Part shown: one piece after another, positions 14,228 through 20,817 of the stretch | Layout: each line of letters begins with the position of its first letter | Numbering within the stretch: the stretch's first letter is position 1 | Source of the DNA: Desulfobacterales bacterium | Lineage (GTDB): Bacteria; Desulfobacterota; Desulfobacteria; Desulfobacterales; RPRI01 | Assembly (NCBI GenBank): GCA_030689795.1 | Contig: JAUYEO010000020.1 | Span: forward strand, 1-21,120 | Length of the DNA: 21,120 nt | Direction of reading: 5' to 3' | Translations under genes and position numbers: made by a program | The notes under the pieces: model-generated | Databases searched by the model: none | What the model was told of the DNA's origin: nothing | The model's input: the letters and a program-made list of their open reading frames with translations, nothing else

Positions 14228-15013
14228 ATGACAGAAGAACAGGTTCTCCTGGCAGAAGAAAAAGACGGTATAATGACTCTTACGTTAAACCGCCCCCAGG
14301 CAATGAATTCTTTAAATTTCAGCATGCTGTATTCTTTGCGGGATCAGGTGGAAGCTTTGAGATTCAGATCCGACATAAGAGTTGTCATTATTACGGGAGC
14401 GGGCGATAAGGCTTTCTGCTCTGGAGCGGATCTGAAGGAGCGTGTAACATTGAGCCCTTTGCAGGTGAAGGAATATATCTTTACAATAAGAAATCTCTTT
14501 ACTTCGATAGAACTTTTAAATAAACCTGTCATAGCCGGTGTCAACGGCATAGCCCTCGGGGGAGGAACCGAACTTGCCCTTGCATCCGATATCCGCATAG
14601 CATCTTCAAGTGCCACGATGGGGCTCACTGAAACCCGCCTTGCCATAATTCCGGGGGCAGGAGGAACTCAGAGACTTCCGAGGCTCATCGGCCGCGGGAA
14701 GGCAAAGGAACTGATATTTACAGGCCGCAGGGTTGATGCTGAAGAGGCTCTGAAGATAGGGCTTGTCAACAAAATCTGCGATAAAGACTCTTTGATGAAT
14801 GAATGCATGCAGATGGCTGCGATGATATGCGAAACAGGTCCAATAGCAATCGAGCAGGCAAAATATGCAATCAATTTCGGGATTGAAACAGATATCCAGA
14901 CCGGTCTTGCAATAGAATCGAATGCTTACTGGGTAACAATCCCGACGGAAGACCGCCTTGAGGGGCTTGCAGCTTTCAGGGAAAAAAGAAAACCTGTGTA
15001 TAAGGGAAAATAA
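14228..15013 (+). CDS. Enoyl-CoA hydratase (crotonase family)
   Basis: The 261-residue crotonase adds water to a 2-enoyl-CoA. The oxyanion-hole segments are KAFCSGADLKE (residues 61-71) and GIALGGGTELALASD. The two catalytic glutamates are present, Glu115 (GGGTELAL) and Glu135 (LTETRLAIIPGAGGTQRLPR). They are 20 residues apart, as in true hydratases. The stretch ETRLAIIPG.GGTQRLPR also resembles AUH/methylglutaconyl-CoA hydratase, so both crotonyl-CoA and 3-methylglutaconyl-CoA are possible substrates. GGAGG lies 7 nt before the ATG. It is the first gene of the plus-strand operon, behind a TetR operator. With IcmF across the divergent promoter, the crotonyl-CoA step is the simplest reading. 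Confidence 0.92.
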   Translation: MTEEQVLLAEEKDGIMTLTLNRPQAMNSLNFSMLYSLRDQVEALRFRSDIRVVIITGAGDKAFCSGADLKERVTLSPLQVKEYIFTIRNLFTSIELLNKPVIAGVNGIALGGGTELALASDIRIASSSATMGLTETRLAIIPGAGGTQRLPRLIGRGKAKELIFTGRRVDAEEALKIGLVNKICDKDSLMNECMQMAAMICETGPIAIEQAKYAINFGIETDIQTGLAIESNAYWVTIPTEDRLEGLAAFREKRKPVYKGK

Positions 15014-15085
15014 ATACATCAGGGTTCGAGGGTTCAAGTGAAAAAAAATTAACCCCTTCATTTAACAATTTTGAGGAGAATTGAA

Positions 15086-16105
15086 ATGGCACTTATGAAT
15101 TATCCTAAAAAGGTTGTACTGGGAGACATAACGGTAAGAGACGGATTCCAGCATGAAGAAAAGTTCATTCCCACAGACGCCAAGATCTGGATTGCGGAGC
15201 AGCTCCTGCTCGCCGGTTTTAAAAGAATCGAAGTCACAAACTACGGAAACCCGACAGGTATGCCGCAGTTCAAGGATGCCGATGCAGTGATGAAACGCCT
15301 TCGCACAAGCAAAAAAGTGGGGCATCTGTTAAAGGATGCGGAAATCACGACCATAACTATCCGGGAAAAAGCGGTTGACCGGGCGATCGTTGCCAAAAAG
15401 GAAGGATATGGCCCCGACAGGATACTTTTCATGGTCTCAACAAGTGAAGTTCATCACAAGAAAAATTCCGGATTGTCTCTCGCCGAGTACTGGAAGATGT
15501 GCGAAGCTTGTATTCCCAAGGCCCATGAAGCCGGAATCAAGGTCTGCGGAACAGTCAGCACAATATGGGGCTGTCCGATAGCAGGCCCTACGGAGCTTAA
15601 AACGGCAGTTGAATTCACGAAGCGCTGGCTCGACATCGGCGCAGACGACATAGAACATGCAGACCATGACGGTTCGGCTCCGCCAAACAAGGTTTACGAG
15701 TATTATTCCATGATCCTTGATGAAATTCCGGATAAAACAAAGCATGTCGCCCATTTTCATACAACAAGAGGGTGGGGGCTTGCCAATGTGCTCGCCGCCC
15801 TTCAGGCCGGAATCACCCATTTTGAATCCACAATCGGCGCCATTGGCGGCCAGCCGGCAAATTTTGTGGACGGGGTGCCTGTGGCTGGAACGGGCGCTTA
15901 TTATTATTCCGACCCGTCCATCACGGGGCTTGTGTCGACCGAAGATATGGTGGTAATGATGGATGAAATGGGCATCGATACCGGCATTAATGTCGACAAG
16001 GTTCTGGAAATCGGCAGGATGACCGAAAGGATAGTCGGAAGGCGTCTCAGATCCGAATGCGCTCATACAGGAAGAATTCCAAAGGAACTGACCGGACGGA
16101 AGTAA
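15086..16105 (+). CDS. HMG-CoA lyase-like (pyruvate carboxyltransferase-fold) enzyme, atypical active site
   Basis: The 339-residue TIM-barrel protein belongs to the HMGL-like/DRE-TIM group. Conserved: VRDGFQ (R18, D19, metal and acid-base), IEVTNYGNP with E49, the metal pair HFH (H223, H225), and the C-terminal STEDMVVMMDEMGIDTGINVDK. Different from HMG-CoA lyase: the GGCP catalytic cysteine loop reads IGGQP (Gln256), the following Asn position reads Leu (GLVSTED, L282), and about 15 extra residues (VDGVPVAGTGAYYYSDPS) lie between them. A C-C lyase or aldolase on a CoA thioester is likely but the substrate is not known. ATG 15086 is preferred over TTG 15071 because GAGGAG sits 7 nt before it and inside the longer frame. 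It is 72 bp after the hydratase gene and 14 bp before the DUF6125-like gene. Confidence 0.85.
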   Translation: MALMNYPKKVVLGDITVRDGFQHEEKFIPTDAKIWIAEQLLLAGFKRIEVTNYGNPTGMPQFKDADAVMKRLRTSKKVGHLLKDAEITTITIREKAVDRAIVAKKEGYGPDRILFMVSTSEVHHKKNSGLSLAEYWKMCEACIPKAHEAGIKVCGTVSTIWGCPIAGPTELKTAVEFTKRWLDIGADDIEHADHDGSAPPNKVYEYYSMILDEIPDKTKHVAHFHTTRGWGLANVLAALQAGITHFESTIGAIGGQPANFVDGVPVAGTGAYYYSDPSITGLVSTEDMVVMMDEMGIDTGINVDKVLEIGRMTERIVGRRLRSECAHTGRIPKELTGRK

Positions 16106-16119
16106 AAGGAGATTTCTCT

Positions 16120-16875
16120 ATGCCGGATAGACCGGGTAGAATCGATTCGATACAGGATCTTGACCACGAACAGACAGCCCGCCTGATTATCGACATGTTC
16201 CACCGCATAATAGTTCATTATGCCCTCTGGTACACCGAAATCAGGCACCAGATGGGCACGGAAAGGGCGCTCGAAGCTCTGAAGACAGCGTCCGAAAGAG
16301 GCTATGAAATCCAGATGAAGAGACTGGGGAAAGTCCTTGGTTTTGAAATGAAGGACGGCATCCCTGTTCCCATGCTGAACATGTCGAAAGAGAAACTGTC
16401 CGATCTGATGGACTGCGCCGCCGCAAACTGGATTGCAAATGACGGGGTCTGGTTCCAGGCTGTTGAATTTACAAACGGCATGATAGATGCCAAGCGATGC
16501 AATGATACCTGCTGGGCGCACTTCTCCCCCTTTGAAGCATGGACTATCAGGAGATTTTTAAATCTTCCCGATGCCCCGGGACTTGAAGGTCTCAAAAGAG
16601 CCCTCAATTTCCGCGTATATGCCAGGTTGAATACCCAGTCTGTAATCGATGACACTCCAAACAGTTTCATATTCCGGATGAACGAATGCCGCGTTCAATC
16701 TGCAAGAAAACGAAAGGGGCTCGATGATTATCCGTGCAAATCGGGAGGCATGGTCGAATATACTTACTTTGCAAGAAGCATCGATCCGGGGATCAAGACG
16801 GAATGCATAGGTTGCCCGCCGGACAGGCATCCTGAAGACTGGTACTGCGCGTGGCGGTTTATATTAAAAGGATAG
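16120..16875 (+). CDS. DUF6125-like cysteine-rich protein, unknown function
   Basis: The 251-residue protein has no signal peptide or membrane segment, so it is cytoplasmic. It resembles the DUF6125 family, which I regard as related to the L-2-amino-thiazoline-4-carboxylate hydrolase (ATC hydrolase) fold; this is recalled, not searched. The N-terminal half is helical (LIIDMFHRIIVHYALWYTEI, then GYEIQMKRLGKVLGFE). The second half holds the striking conserved-looking blocks DGVWFQAVEF, KRCNDTCWAHFSPFEAW, MNECRVQSARKRKGLDDYPC, YTYFARSIDPGIKTECIGCP and HPEDWYCAWRF. Cysteines plus His in the C-terminal part could bind a metal. The start with AAGGAG 8 nt upstream is chosen over an in-frame start at 16057 that overlaps the previous gene. 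It is third in the TetR-controlled operon. Confidence 0.75.
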   Translation: MPDRPGRIDSIQDLDHEQTARLIIDMFHRIIVHYALWYTEIRHQMGTERALEALKTASERGYEIQMKRLGKVLGFEMKDGIPVPMLNMSKEKLSDLMDCAAANWIANDGVWFQAVEFTNGMIDAKRCNDTCWAHFSPFEAWTIRRFLNLPDAPGLEGLKRALNFRVYARLNTQSVIDDTPNSFIFRMNECRVQSARKRKGLDDYPCKSGGMVEYTYFARSIDPGIKTECIGCPPDRHPEDWYCAWRFILKG

Positions 16876-17060
16876 GGTTCAAGGGGTCAGGGGTGCAAGG
16901 ATTCCAGTGAAAGGAAAAGCGAGCGCAGACGTCTTCGTAGAAAGTCTATTTTCTCGCAAAGGCACTAAGAGCACCAAGAAAAAATCATTTAATATTAATA
17001 AGTTAAATTTGTGATCTTTGCGACTTGGTGTGAGATCTTGACTTTTTACGAAGCCGTCAT
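16874..17060. repeat. Cluster of dispersed intergenic repeats, including 18-bp repeat copy 2
   Basis: This gap between two converging genes is a mosaic of repeat words. 16874-16912 (AGGGTTCAAGGGG...CCAGTGAAA) resembles 15020-15043 (CAGGGTTCGAGGGTTCAAGT), which also follows a stop codon. 16955-17030 has crossing inverted words CGCAAAG/CTTTGCG and CACCAAG/CTTGGTG. 17043-17060 is the exact 18-bp repeat TTTTTACGAAGCCGTCAT also found at 6588-6605. No gene was detected. It may also serve as the transcription stop between the operons, but I see no classic T-tailed hairpin. Confidence 0.6.
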
Positions 17061-17066
17061 TAAGTG

Positions 17067-18128
17067 TTACTCCAGCTTATATTTGCCGATTCTGTCATTA
17101 TGCAGGCTCCCCAGATAAAGAAATCCGTCATGCTCCCTCGCGCAGGTAATCTCTTTAAGATGCTCTCCTGTCGGCTCCTGAAGGCTTTTTATGATTTCGC
17201 CATTTTCATTAAGAGCAAGAACAAAGCCGTAAGGTTTGGGTTTGGGCCAGAGGAATTTGGGCAGCCGCGAAACTATTTTTTTCATAAAAGGGATCGGGTG
17301 CATCCTGTCCATCTGGTCGTTTCTCACGGTAAAAAGCGCGAGCCAGAAAGTGCCTTTCCTGTTTGCTGTTATGTTGTCAGGAAAACCCGGAAGATTATCA
17401 ATAAAAATGTCGGAGGTTCCGGCTTTGGGTCCTTTCAGCCAGTAGCGCTTGATCCTGTACCTGTACGTCTCGTTCACAAGCACAAAATCCTGGTTCTGTG
17501 ACAGGGCGACGCCGTTTGAAAAATAGAGATCCCGGAGAAGAACATCCGTGATTTTTGTTTTGGGATCATAACGCAAAAACCGGCCGTTTGGCCTTGATTC
17601 AAGAAGATCGTATAAATATTCTTTCTGGAAGTATTTGAAGCTTGCGTCGGTGAAATATATCCTCCCGTCGGAGGCTATGTCGAGATGATCAGTAAACCTG
17701 AACGGAGTATCTTCCGCTCCCGTCAAAAGGACGGTGATTTTCCCTGCCGCATCGATCGAGAGAAGCCCTTTATAGGCATCAGCCACAATGAGGTTTCCGG
17801 AGGCATCGAAGGCAAGACCCAATGGGCGTCCGCCTGTTTCAGCAAAAATTTCAATGCTTCCGTCTTTTAATATGCGCACGATTTTTCCGTCCTGTGTTCC
17901 CCCGTACAATCTTCCTTCCGGGTCTATCACGACATCCTCAGGACCGTTGATTTTACCCTTTGCAATAAGTTCGGCTTTTGAAAGCTCACTGTTTTGCGCA
18001 AGTACTCCGGACATCTCCGGCTTCTTTGCGGGCGTGTACGCTACAGGATCGATTTTTGTCGGCCAGAAAAGAAGATAGCAGAGAAGCGCCGCGACAATCA
18101 CCAGTATGGGTATGAATAATTTTTTCAT
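17067..18128 (-). CDS. Membrane-anchored strictosidine-synthase/SMP-30-like beta-propeller
   Basis: The 353-residue protein begins with one membrane segment (MKKLFIPILVIVAALLCYLL). A periplasmic six-bladed propeller of the strictosidine synthase-like/SMP-30-gluconolactonase superfamily follows. Repeated blade motifs are visible: GPEDVVIDPEGRLYGGTQDG, GLAFDASGNLIVADAYKGL, DHLDIASDGRIYFTDAS, YFSNGVALSQNQDFVLVNET and FPDNITANRKGTFWLALF, ending YLGSLHNDRIGKYKL. The overall pattern matches APMAP-like proteins with possible lactonase or esterase activity. The start is the second of two adjacent ATGs because GGAGG then lies 6 nt upstream; the first would leave only 3 nt. A long in-frame extension to 18341 is rejected. 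It is transcribed alone, convergent with the DUF6125-like gene. No link to the CoA pathway is visible. Confidence 0.88.
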   Translation of the reverse strand: MKKLFIPILVIVAALLCYLLFWPTKIDPVAYTPAKKPEMSGVLAQNSELSKAELIAKGKINGPEDVVIDPEGRLYGGTQDGKIVRILKDGSIEIFAETGGRPLGLAFDASGNLIVADAYKGLLSIDAAGKITVLLTGAEDTPFRFTDHLDIASDGRIYFTDASFKYFQKEYLYDLLESRPNGRFLRYDPKTKITDVLLRDLYFSNGVALSQNQDFVLVNETYRYRIKRYWLKGPKAGTSDIFIDNLPGFPDNITANRKGTFWLALFTVRNDQMDRMHPIPFMKKIVSRLPKFLWPKPKPYGFVLALNENGEIIKSLQEPTGEHLKEITCAREHDGFLYLGSLHNDRIGKYKLE

Positions 18129-18131
18129 CAT

Positions 18132-18383
18132 TCGCCTCCTTAATAAAAATTTTGCAATGTGCCGATTTGATCGCCGATTACCCTGTAACCTTTTCCGGCT
18201 TTTTCCCCGGTAATTAGCATTTGTAATCAGCCTCAGTTTATTGTAACATATTGTATCACCATAAGAAAAAAGAGAGCAAGAGAGAATATAAATAATGAGG
18301 GTCCTGGGATCAGTTCGGAGGAAAGGAGAGAATCTCGGCAAGGCATGGAGTATTGGAAAAAATTGAAGAAAAAGTGAGGATTA
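18132..18383. other. Divergent intergenic region between propeller and Ogt-like genes
   Basis: This 252-bp region must hold both promoters. A weak plus-strand candidate is TTGTAA (18221-18226), 17 nt, TAACAT (18244-18249), leaving a leader of about 130 nt. The short word GTAAT occurs several times around 18178-18245. No gene and no strong operator were seen. Confidence 0.35.
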
Positions 18384-18965
18384 TTGATAATCATGAATAT
18401 GATTAGGAAAGAGTCGGTTTCATTTATCGTAAGACCAAGTCCGTTCGGCATGTTTGCCGTGCTTTGGGCAGACTATGGGGGGTTGCCCAGAGTCTGCCGG
18501 GTTTTGCTTTCGAAACCCGGCTTGCCGGCTGAAGAGGCGGGCAAAAAACAACACCCCGGAATAGAATCATCCGGCTGCAGCGAAATCGACAAGGTTGCAG
18601 ATGAGATTGAAGCTTTTCTGCAGGGAGGGGATGTCAGCTTTTCCCTTGATAAAACCCGGCTTGATACCTGCACGGTTTTTCAGCAGGAGGTATTGCGGGC
18701 TGAGCATGGAATACCTCGCGGATATGTGAGCACATACAAGCGAATTGCCGGGCATCTGGGGAGGCCGACAAGCGCCCGTGCCGTCGGTATGGCTCTGGCT
18801 ACGAACCCCTTTCCTATAATAATTCCGTGTCATCGGGCAATACGTTCCGATGGAAATCTTGGGGGATACCAGGGCGGTCTTGACATGAAGAGAAAACTGC
18901 TTGAAATGGAAGGGATCGGTATCGCGGATACCGGGTGTGTCTCAACGCTTAAATATTTCTATTGA
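18384..18965 (+). CDS. Methylated-DNA-[protein]-cysteine S-methyltransferase (Ogt-like)
   Basis: This suicide DNA-repair protein transfers the methyl group from O6-methylguanine to its own cysteine. The C-terminal domain is complete: helix-turn-helix region GYVSTYKRIAGHLGRPTSARAVGMAL with the Arg finger (SARAVG), and the acceptor in FPIIIPCHRAI (Cys149 counted from the TTG). The closing GGYQGGLDMKRKLLEMEG is also present. The N-terminal domain (about 1-90) is divergent, as in Ogt/MGMT relatives generally. The start is uncertain: TTG 18384 is 4 nt after TGAGGA, ATG 18393 is 13 nt after it, and ATG 18399 is also in frame. A stand-alone housekeeping gene, followed 80 bp later by the tautomerase-like gene on the same strand. 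Confidence 0.9.
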   Translation: MIIMNMIRKESVSFIVRPSPFGMFAVLWADYGGLPRVCRVLLSKPGLPAEEAGKKQHPGIESSGCSEIDKVADEIEAFLQGGDVSFSLDKTRLDTCTVFQQEVLRAEHGIPRGYVSTYKRIAGHLGRPTSARAVGMALATNPFPIIIPCHRAIRSDGNLGGYQGGLDMKRKLLEMEGIGIADTGCVSTLKYFY

Positions 18966-19045
18966 AGGCCGGAGAGATTAAAGCTCCCCGCCGCAAGCGG
19001 CATTTTTAATTAACAATTTATTTGTTTTCGAGGAGGAAAACCAAT

Positions 19046-19249
19046 ATGCCCTTTGTAAACATCAAAATAACAAATGAAGGAGTGACTCCGGAAAAGAAGG
19101 CCGACCTGATTAAAGGAGTCACAAAACTGCTTTGCGATCTTCTGGGAAAGAATCCGCAGACAACTGTTGTGGTTATCGAAGAAGTTGAAACTGACAACTG
19201 GGGAATTGGCGGGGAGACGGTTACGGTCAGGAGAAAGCGGGGGCAATGA
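19046..19249 (+). CDS. 4-oxalocrotonate tautomerase-like small protein
   Basis: The 67-residue tautomerase-superfamily protein has Pro directly after Met (MPFVNIKITNEG), which would be the catalytic Pro1 after Met removal. The family layout is clear: beta strand, helix (PEKKADLIKGVTKLLCDLLG), strand (TTVVVIEEV) and the NWGIGGE turn. The positions of 4-OT Arg11 and Arg39 appear as Val here, so the original 4-oxalocrotonate activity is doubtful; the family includes many proteins of unknown substrate. GGAGG lies 9 nt before the ATG, which rules out the longer in-frame start at 19022 that would include the Shine-Dalgarno in the coding region. It converges with ahcY, with a strong hairpin between them. 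Confidence 0.88.
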   Translation: MPFVNIKITNEGVTPEKKADLIKGVTKLLCDLLGKNPQTTVVVIEEVETDNWGIGGETVTVRRKRGQ

Positions 19250-19277
19250 AAGCTTTGCATAGCATCTTATTAAAGAA

Positions 19278-19314
19278 CCGGCATAGGTAATAGGTTACCC
19301 ATTACCTATGCCGG
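19278..19314. terminator. Perfect 14-bp hairpin between convergent genes (probable terminator)
   Basis: CCGGCATAGGTAAT (19278-19291) pairs perfectly with ATTACCTATGCCGG (19301-19314) across a 9-nt loop. In the minus direction the stem is followed by TTCTTTAATAAG, giving a weak T-tail and placing it 35 nt after the ahcY stop. In the plus direction there is no T-tract. It probably ends the metK-ahcY transcript and may also stop the tautomerase transcript. Confidence 0.65.
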
Positions 19315-19348
19315 CCCCAAAGGGCATGTCATGGAAAGCTCTTATATC

Positions 19349-20803
19349 TTAGTAACGGTAGTATTCAGGCTTGAACGGCCCTTTTACCGATATTCCGAGA
19401 TAATCGGCCTGATCTTTTGTAAGCTTTGTAAGTTTTGCGTTAAGCCGCGGAAGATGCAGGCGGGCCACCTCTTCATCGAGAGCCTTCGGAAGAGTATAAA
19501 CCTTCTTTTCATGCTTTTTCGTTGCAAGCTCTATCTGAGCAAGACACTGGTTGGTAAAGCTGCTGCTCATGACAAAGCTTGGATGCCCTGTTGCGCATCC
19601 GAGATTTACAAGCCTGCCCTCTGCAAGCAGAATTATGGAACGACCGGATTTTAATATCCACTTGTCAACCTGCGGCTTGATGGGGATTTTTTTACATTCC
19701 GGAGTGTTTATAAGATAACTTGTCTCAACCTCGCTGTCGAAATGGCCTATGTTGCAGATGATGGCTTCGTCTTTCATCATCTCCATGTGTTCGCCAGTTA
19801 TTACATCACAGCAGCCTGTTGCAGTTACAAATATATCGCCGAGAGAAGCGACCTCCTTCATAGTCAGAACAGCATATCCTTCCATGGCTGCCTGGAGAGC
19901 GCATATAGGGTCTATTTCAGTTATCACGACACGGGCTCCGAAACCCCGCATCGACTGGGCGCATCCTTTTCCGACATCTCCGTATCCGCAGATGACGACC
20001 ATTTTACCCGCAATCATTACATCGGTTGCGCGCTTTATTCCGTCCGCAAGGGATTCCCTGCATCCGTAGAGGTTGTCGAATTTGGATTTTGTAACCGAAT
20101 CATTTACATTGAATGCGGGAAAGAGAAGCTGCCCGTTTTTCGCAAGATGATAAAGCCTGTGGACTCCGGTTGTGGTTTCTTCGGAAACCCCGCGGATTTT
20201 TGATGAAATATCAGTCCAGAAATTCGGATCTCTTTCATAGCTCTTCTTCAGCCTTTCAATAAGGCATTTCATGTCGGGGCCTGCATACTCTTTTTTCAGG
20301 ATTGACGGGTCATTTTCAACCGTCACTCCCTGGTGAATATAAAGAGTGGCGTCCCCGCCGTCATCCACAATCAGATCAGGGCCTGTCCCGTCAGGCCATG
20401 TAAGAGCCTGCTCGGTGCACCACCAGAATTCTTCAAGAGTTTCGCCTTTCCAGGCAAAAACCGCGGCAGATCCCTTCTTTGCGATTGCCGCCGCCGCATG
20501 ATCCTGTGTGGAAAATATGTTGCATGTCGCCCACCGGATATCCGCGCCGAGCGCTTTTAACGTGTCTATAAGCATGGCCGTCTGAATGGTCATGTGGAGA
20601 CTTCCCATGACCTTCAACCCTTTGAGCGGTTTTTTGTCGCCGTATTTTTTGCGGATTGCCATAAGACCGGGCATCTCTTTTTCCGATAACTCCATCTCCT
20701 TTACGCCCAGTCCGGCAAGTGAAATGTCGGCTACTTTATAAGGAAGCGAGAGATCAAGCTCCATGAAATCCCCCGCTTTTTTCTTTTTAACTGAAACCAG
20801 CAT
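19349..20803 (-). CDS. ahcY: Adenosylhomocysteinase (S-adenosyl-L-homocysteine hydrolase)
   Basis: The 484-residue NAD-dependent enzyme splits S-adenosylhomocysteine into adenosine and homocysteine in the methyl cycle. Visible are GSLHMTIQTAMLIDTL and STQDHAAAAI (substrate domain), and NVNDSVTKSKFDNLYGCRES (catalytic Lys/Asp region). NAD motif GYGDVGKG, CNIGHFDSE, GHPSFVMSSSFTNQ and the C-terminal FKPEYYRY that reaches into the partner's NAD site follow. The segment around YERDPNFWTDISSKIRG is the roughly 40-residue insertion of the longer bacterial/plant forms. AGGAG lies 6 nt before the ATG at 20803. A shorter start at 20764 with GGGGG upstream is possible, and an in-frame extension to 20869 overlaps metK and is rejected. 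It follows metK by 14 nt, forming one operon. Confidence 0.96.
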   Translation of the reverse strand: MLVSVKKKKAGDFMELDLSLPYKVADISLAGLGVKEMELSEKEMPGLMAIRKKYGDKKPLKGLKVMGSLHMTIQTAMLIDTLKALGADIRWATCNIFSTQDHAAAAIAKKGSAAVFAWKGETLEEFWWCTEQALTWPDGTGPDLIVDDGGDATLYIHQGVTVENDPSILKKEYAGPDMKCLIERLKKSYERDPNFWTDISSKIRGVSEETTTGVHRLYHLAKNGQLLFPAFNVNDSVTKSKFDNLYGCRESLADGIKRATDVMIAGKMVVICGYGDVGKGCAQSMRGFGARVVITEIDPICALQAAMEGYAVLTMKEVASLGDIFVTATGCCDVITGEHMEMMKDEAIICNIGHFDSEVETSYLINTPECKKIPIKPQVDKWILKSGRSIILLAEGRLVNLGCATGHPSFVMSSSFTNQCLAQIELATKKHEKKVYTLPKALDEEVARLHLPRLNAKLTKLTKDQADYLGISVKGPFKPEYYRY

Positions 20804-20817
20804 GTTCTTCTCCTGTT

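Noticed and set aside
15071..15085. TTG start extending the HMGL-like protein by five residues
   Set aside because: The GAGGAG Shine-Dalgarno lies within this extension and serves the ATG at 15086.
18129..18341. N-terminal extension of the propeller protein to 18341
   Set aside because: It would put about 70 atypical residues before an obvious signal-anchor, and the strong Shine-Dalgarno is at the inner ATG.
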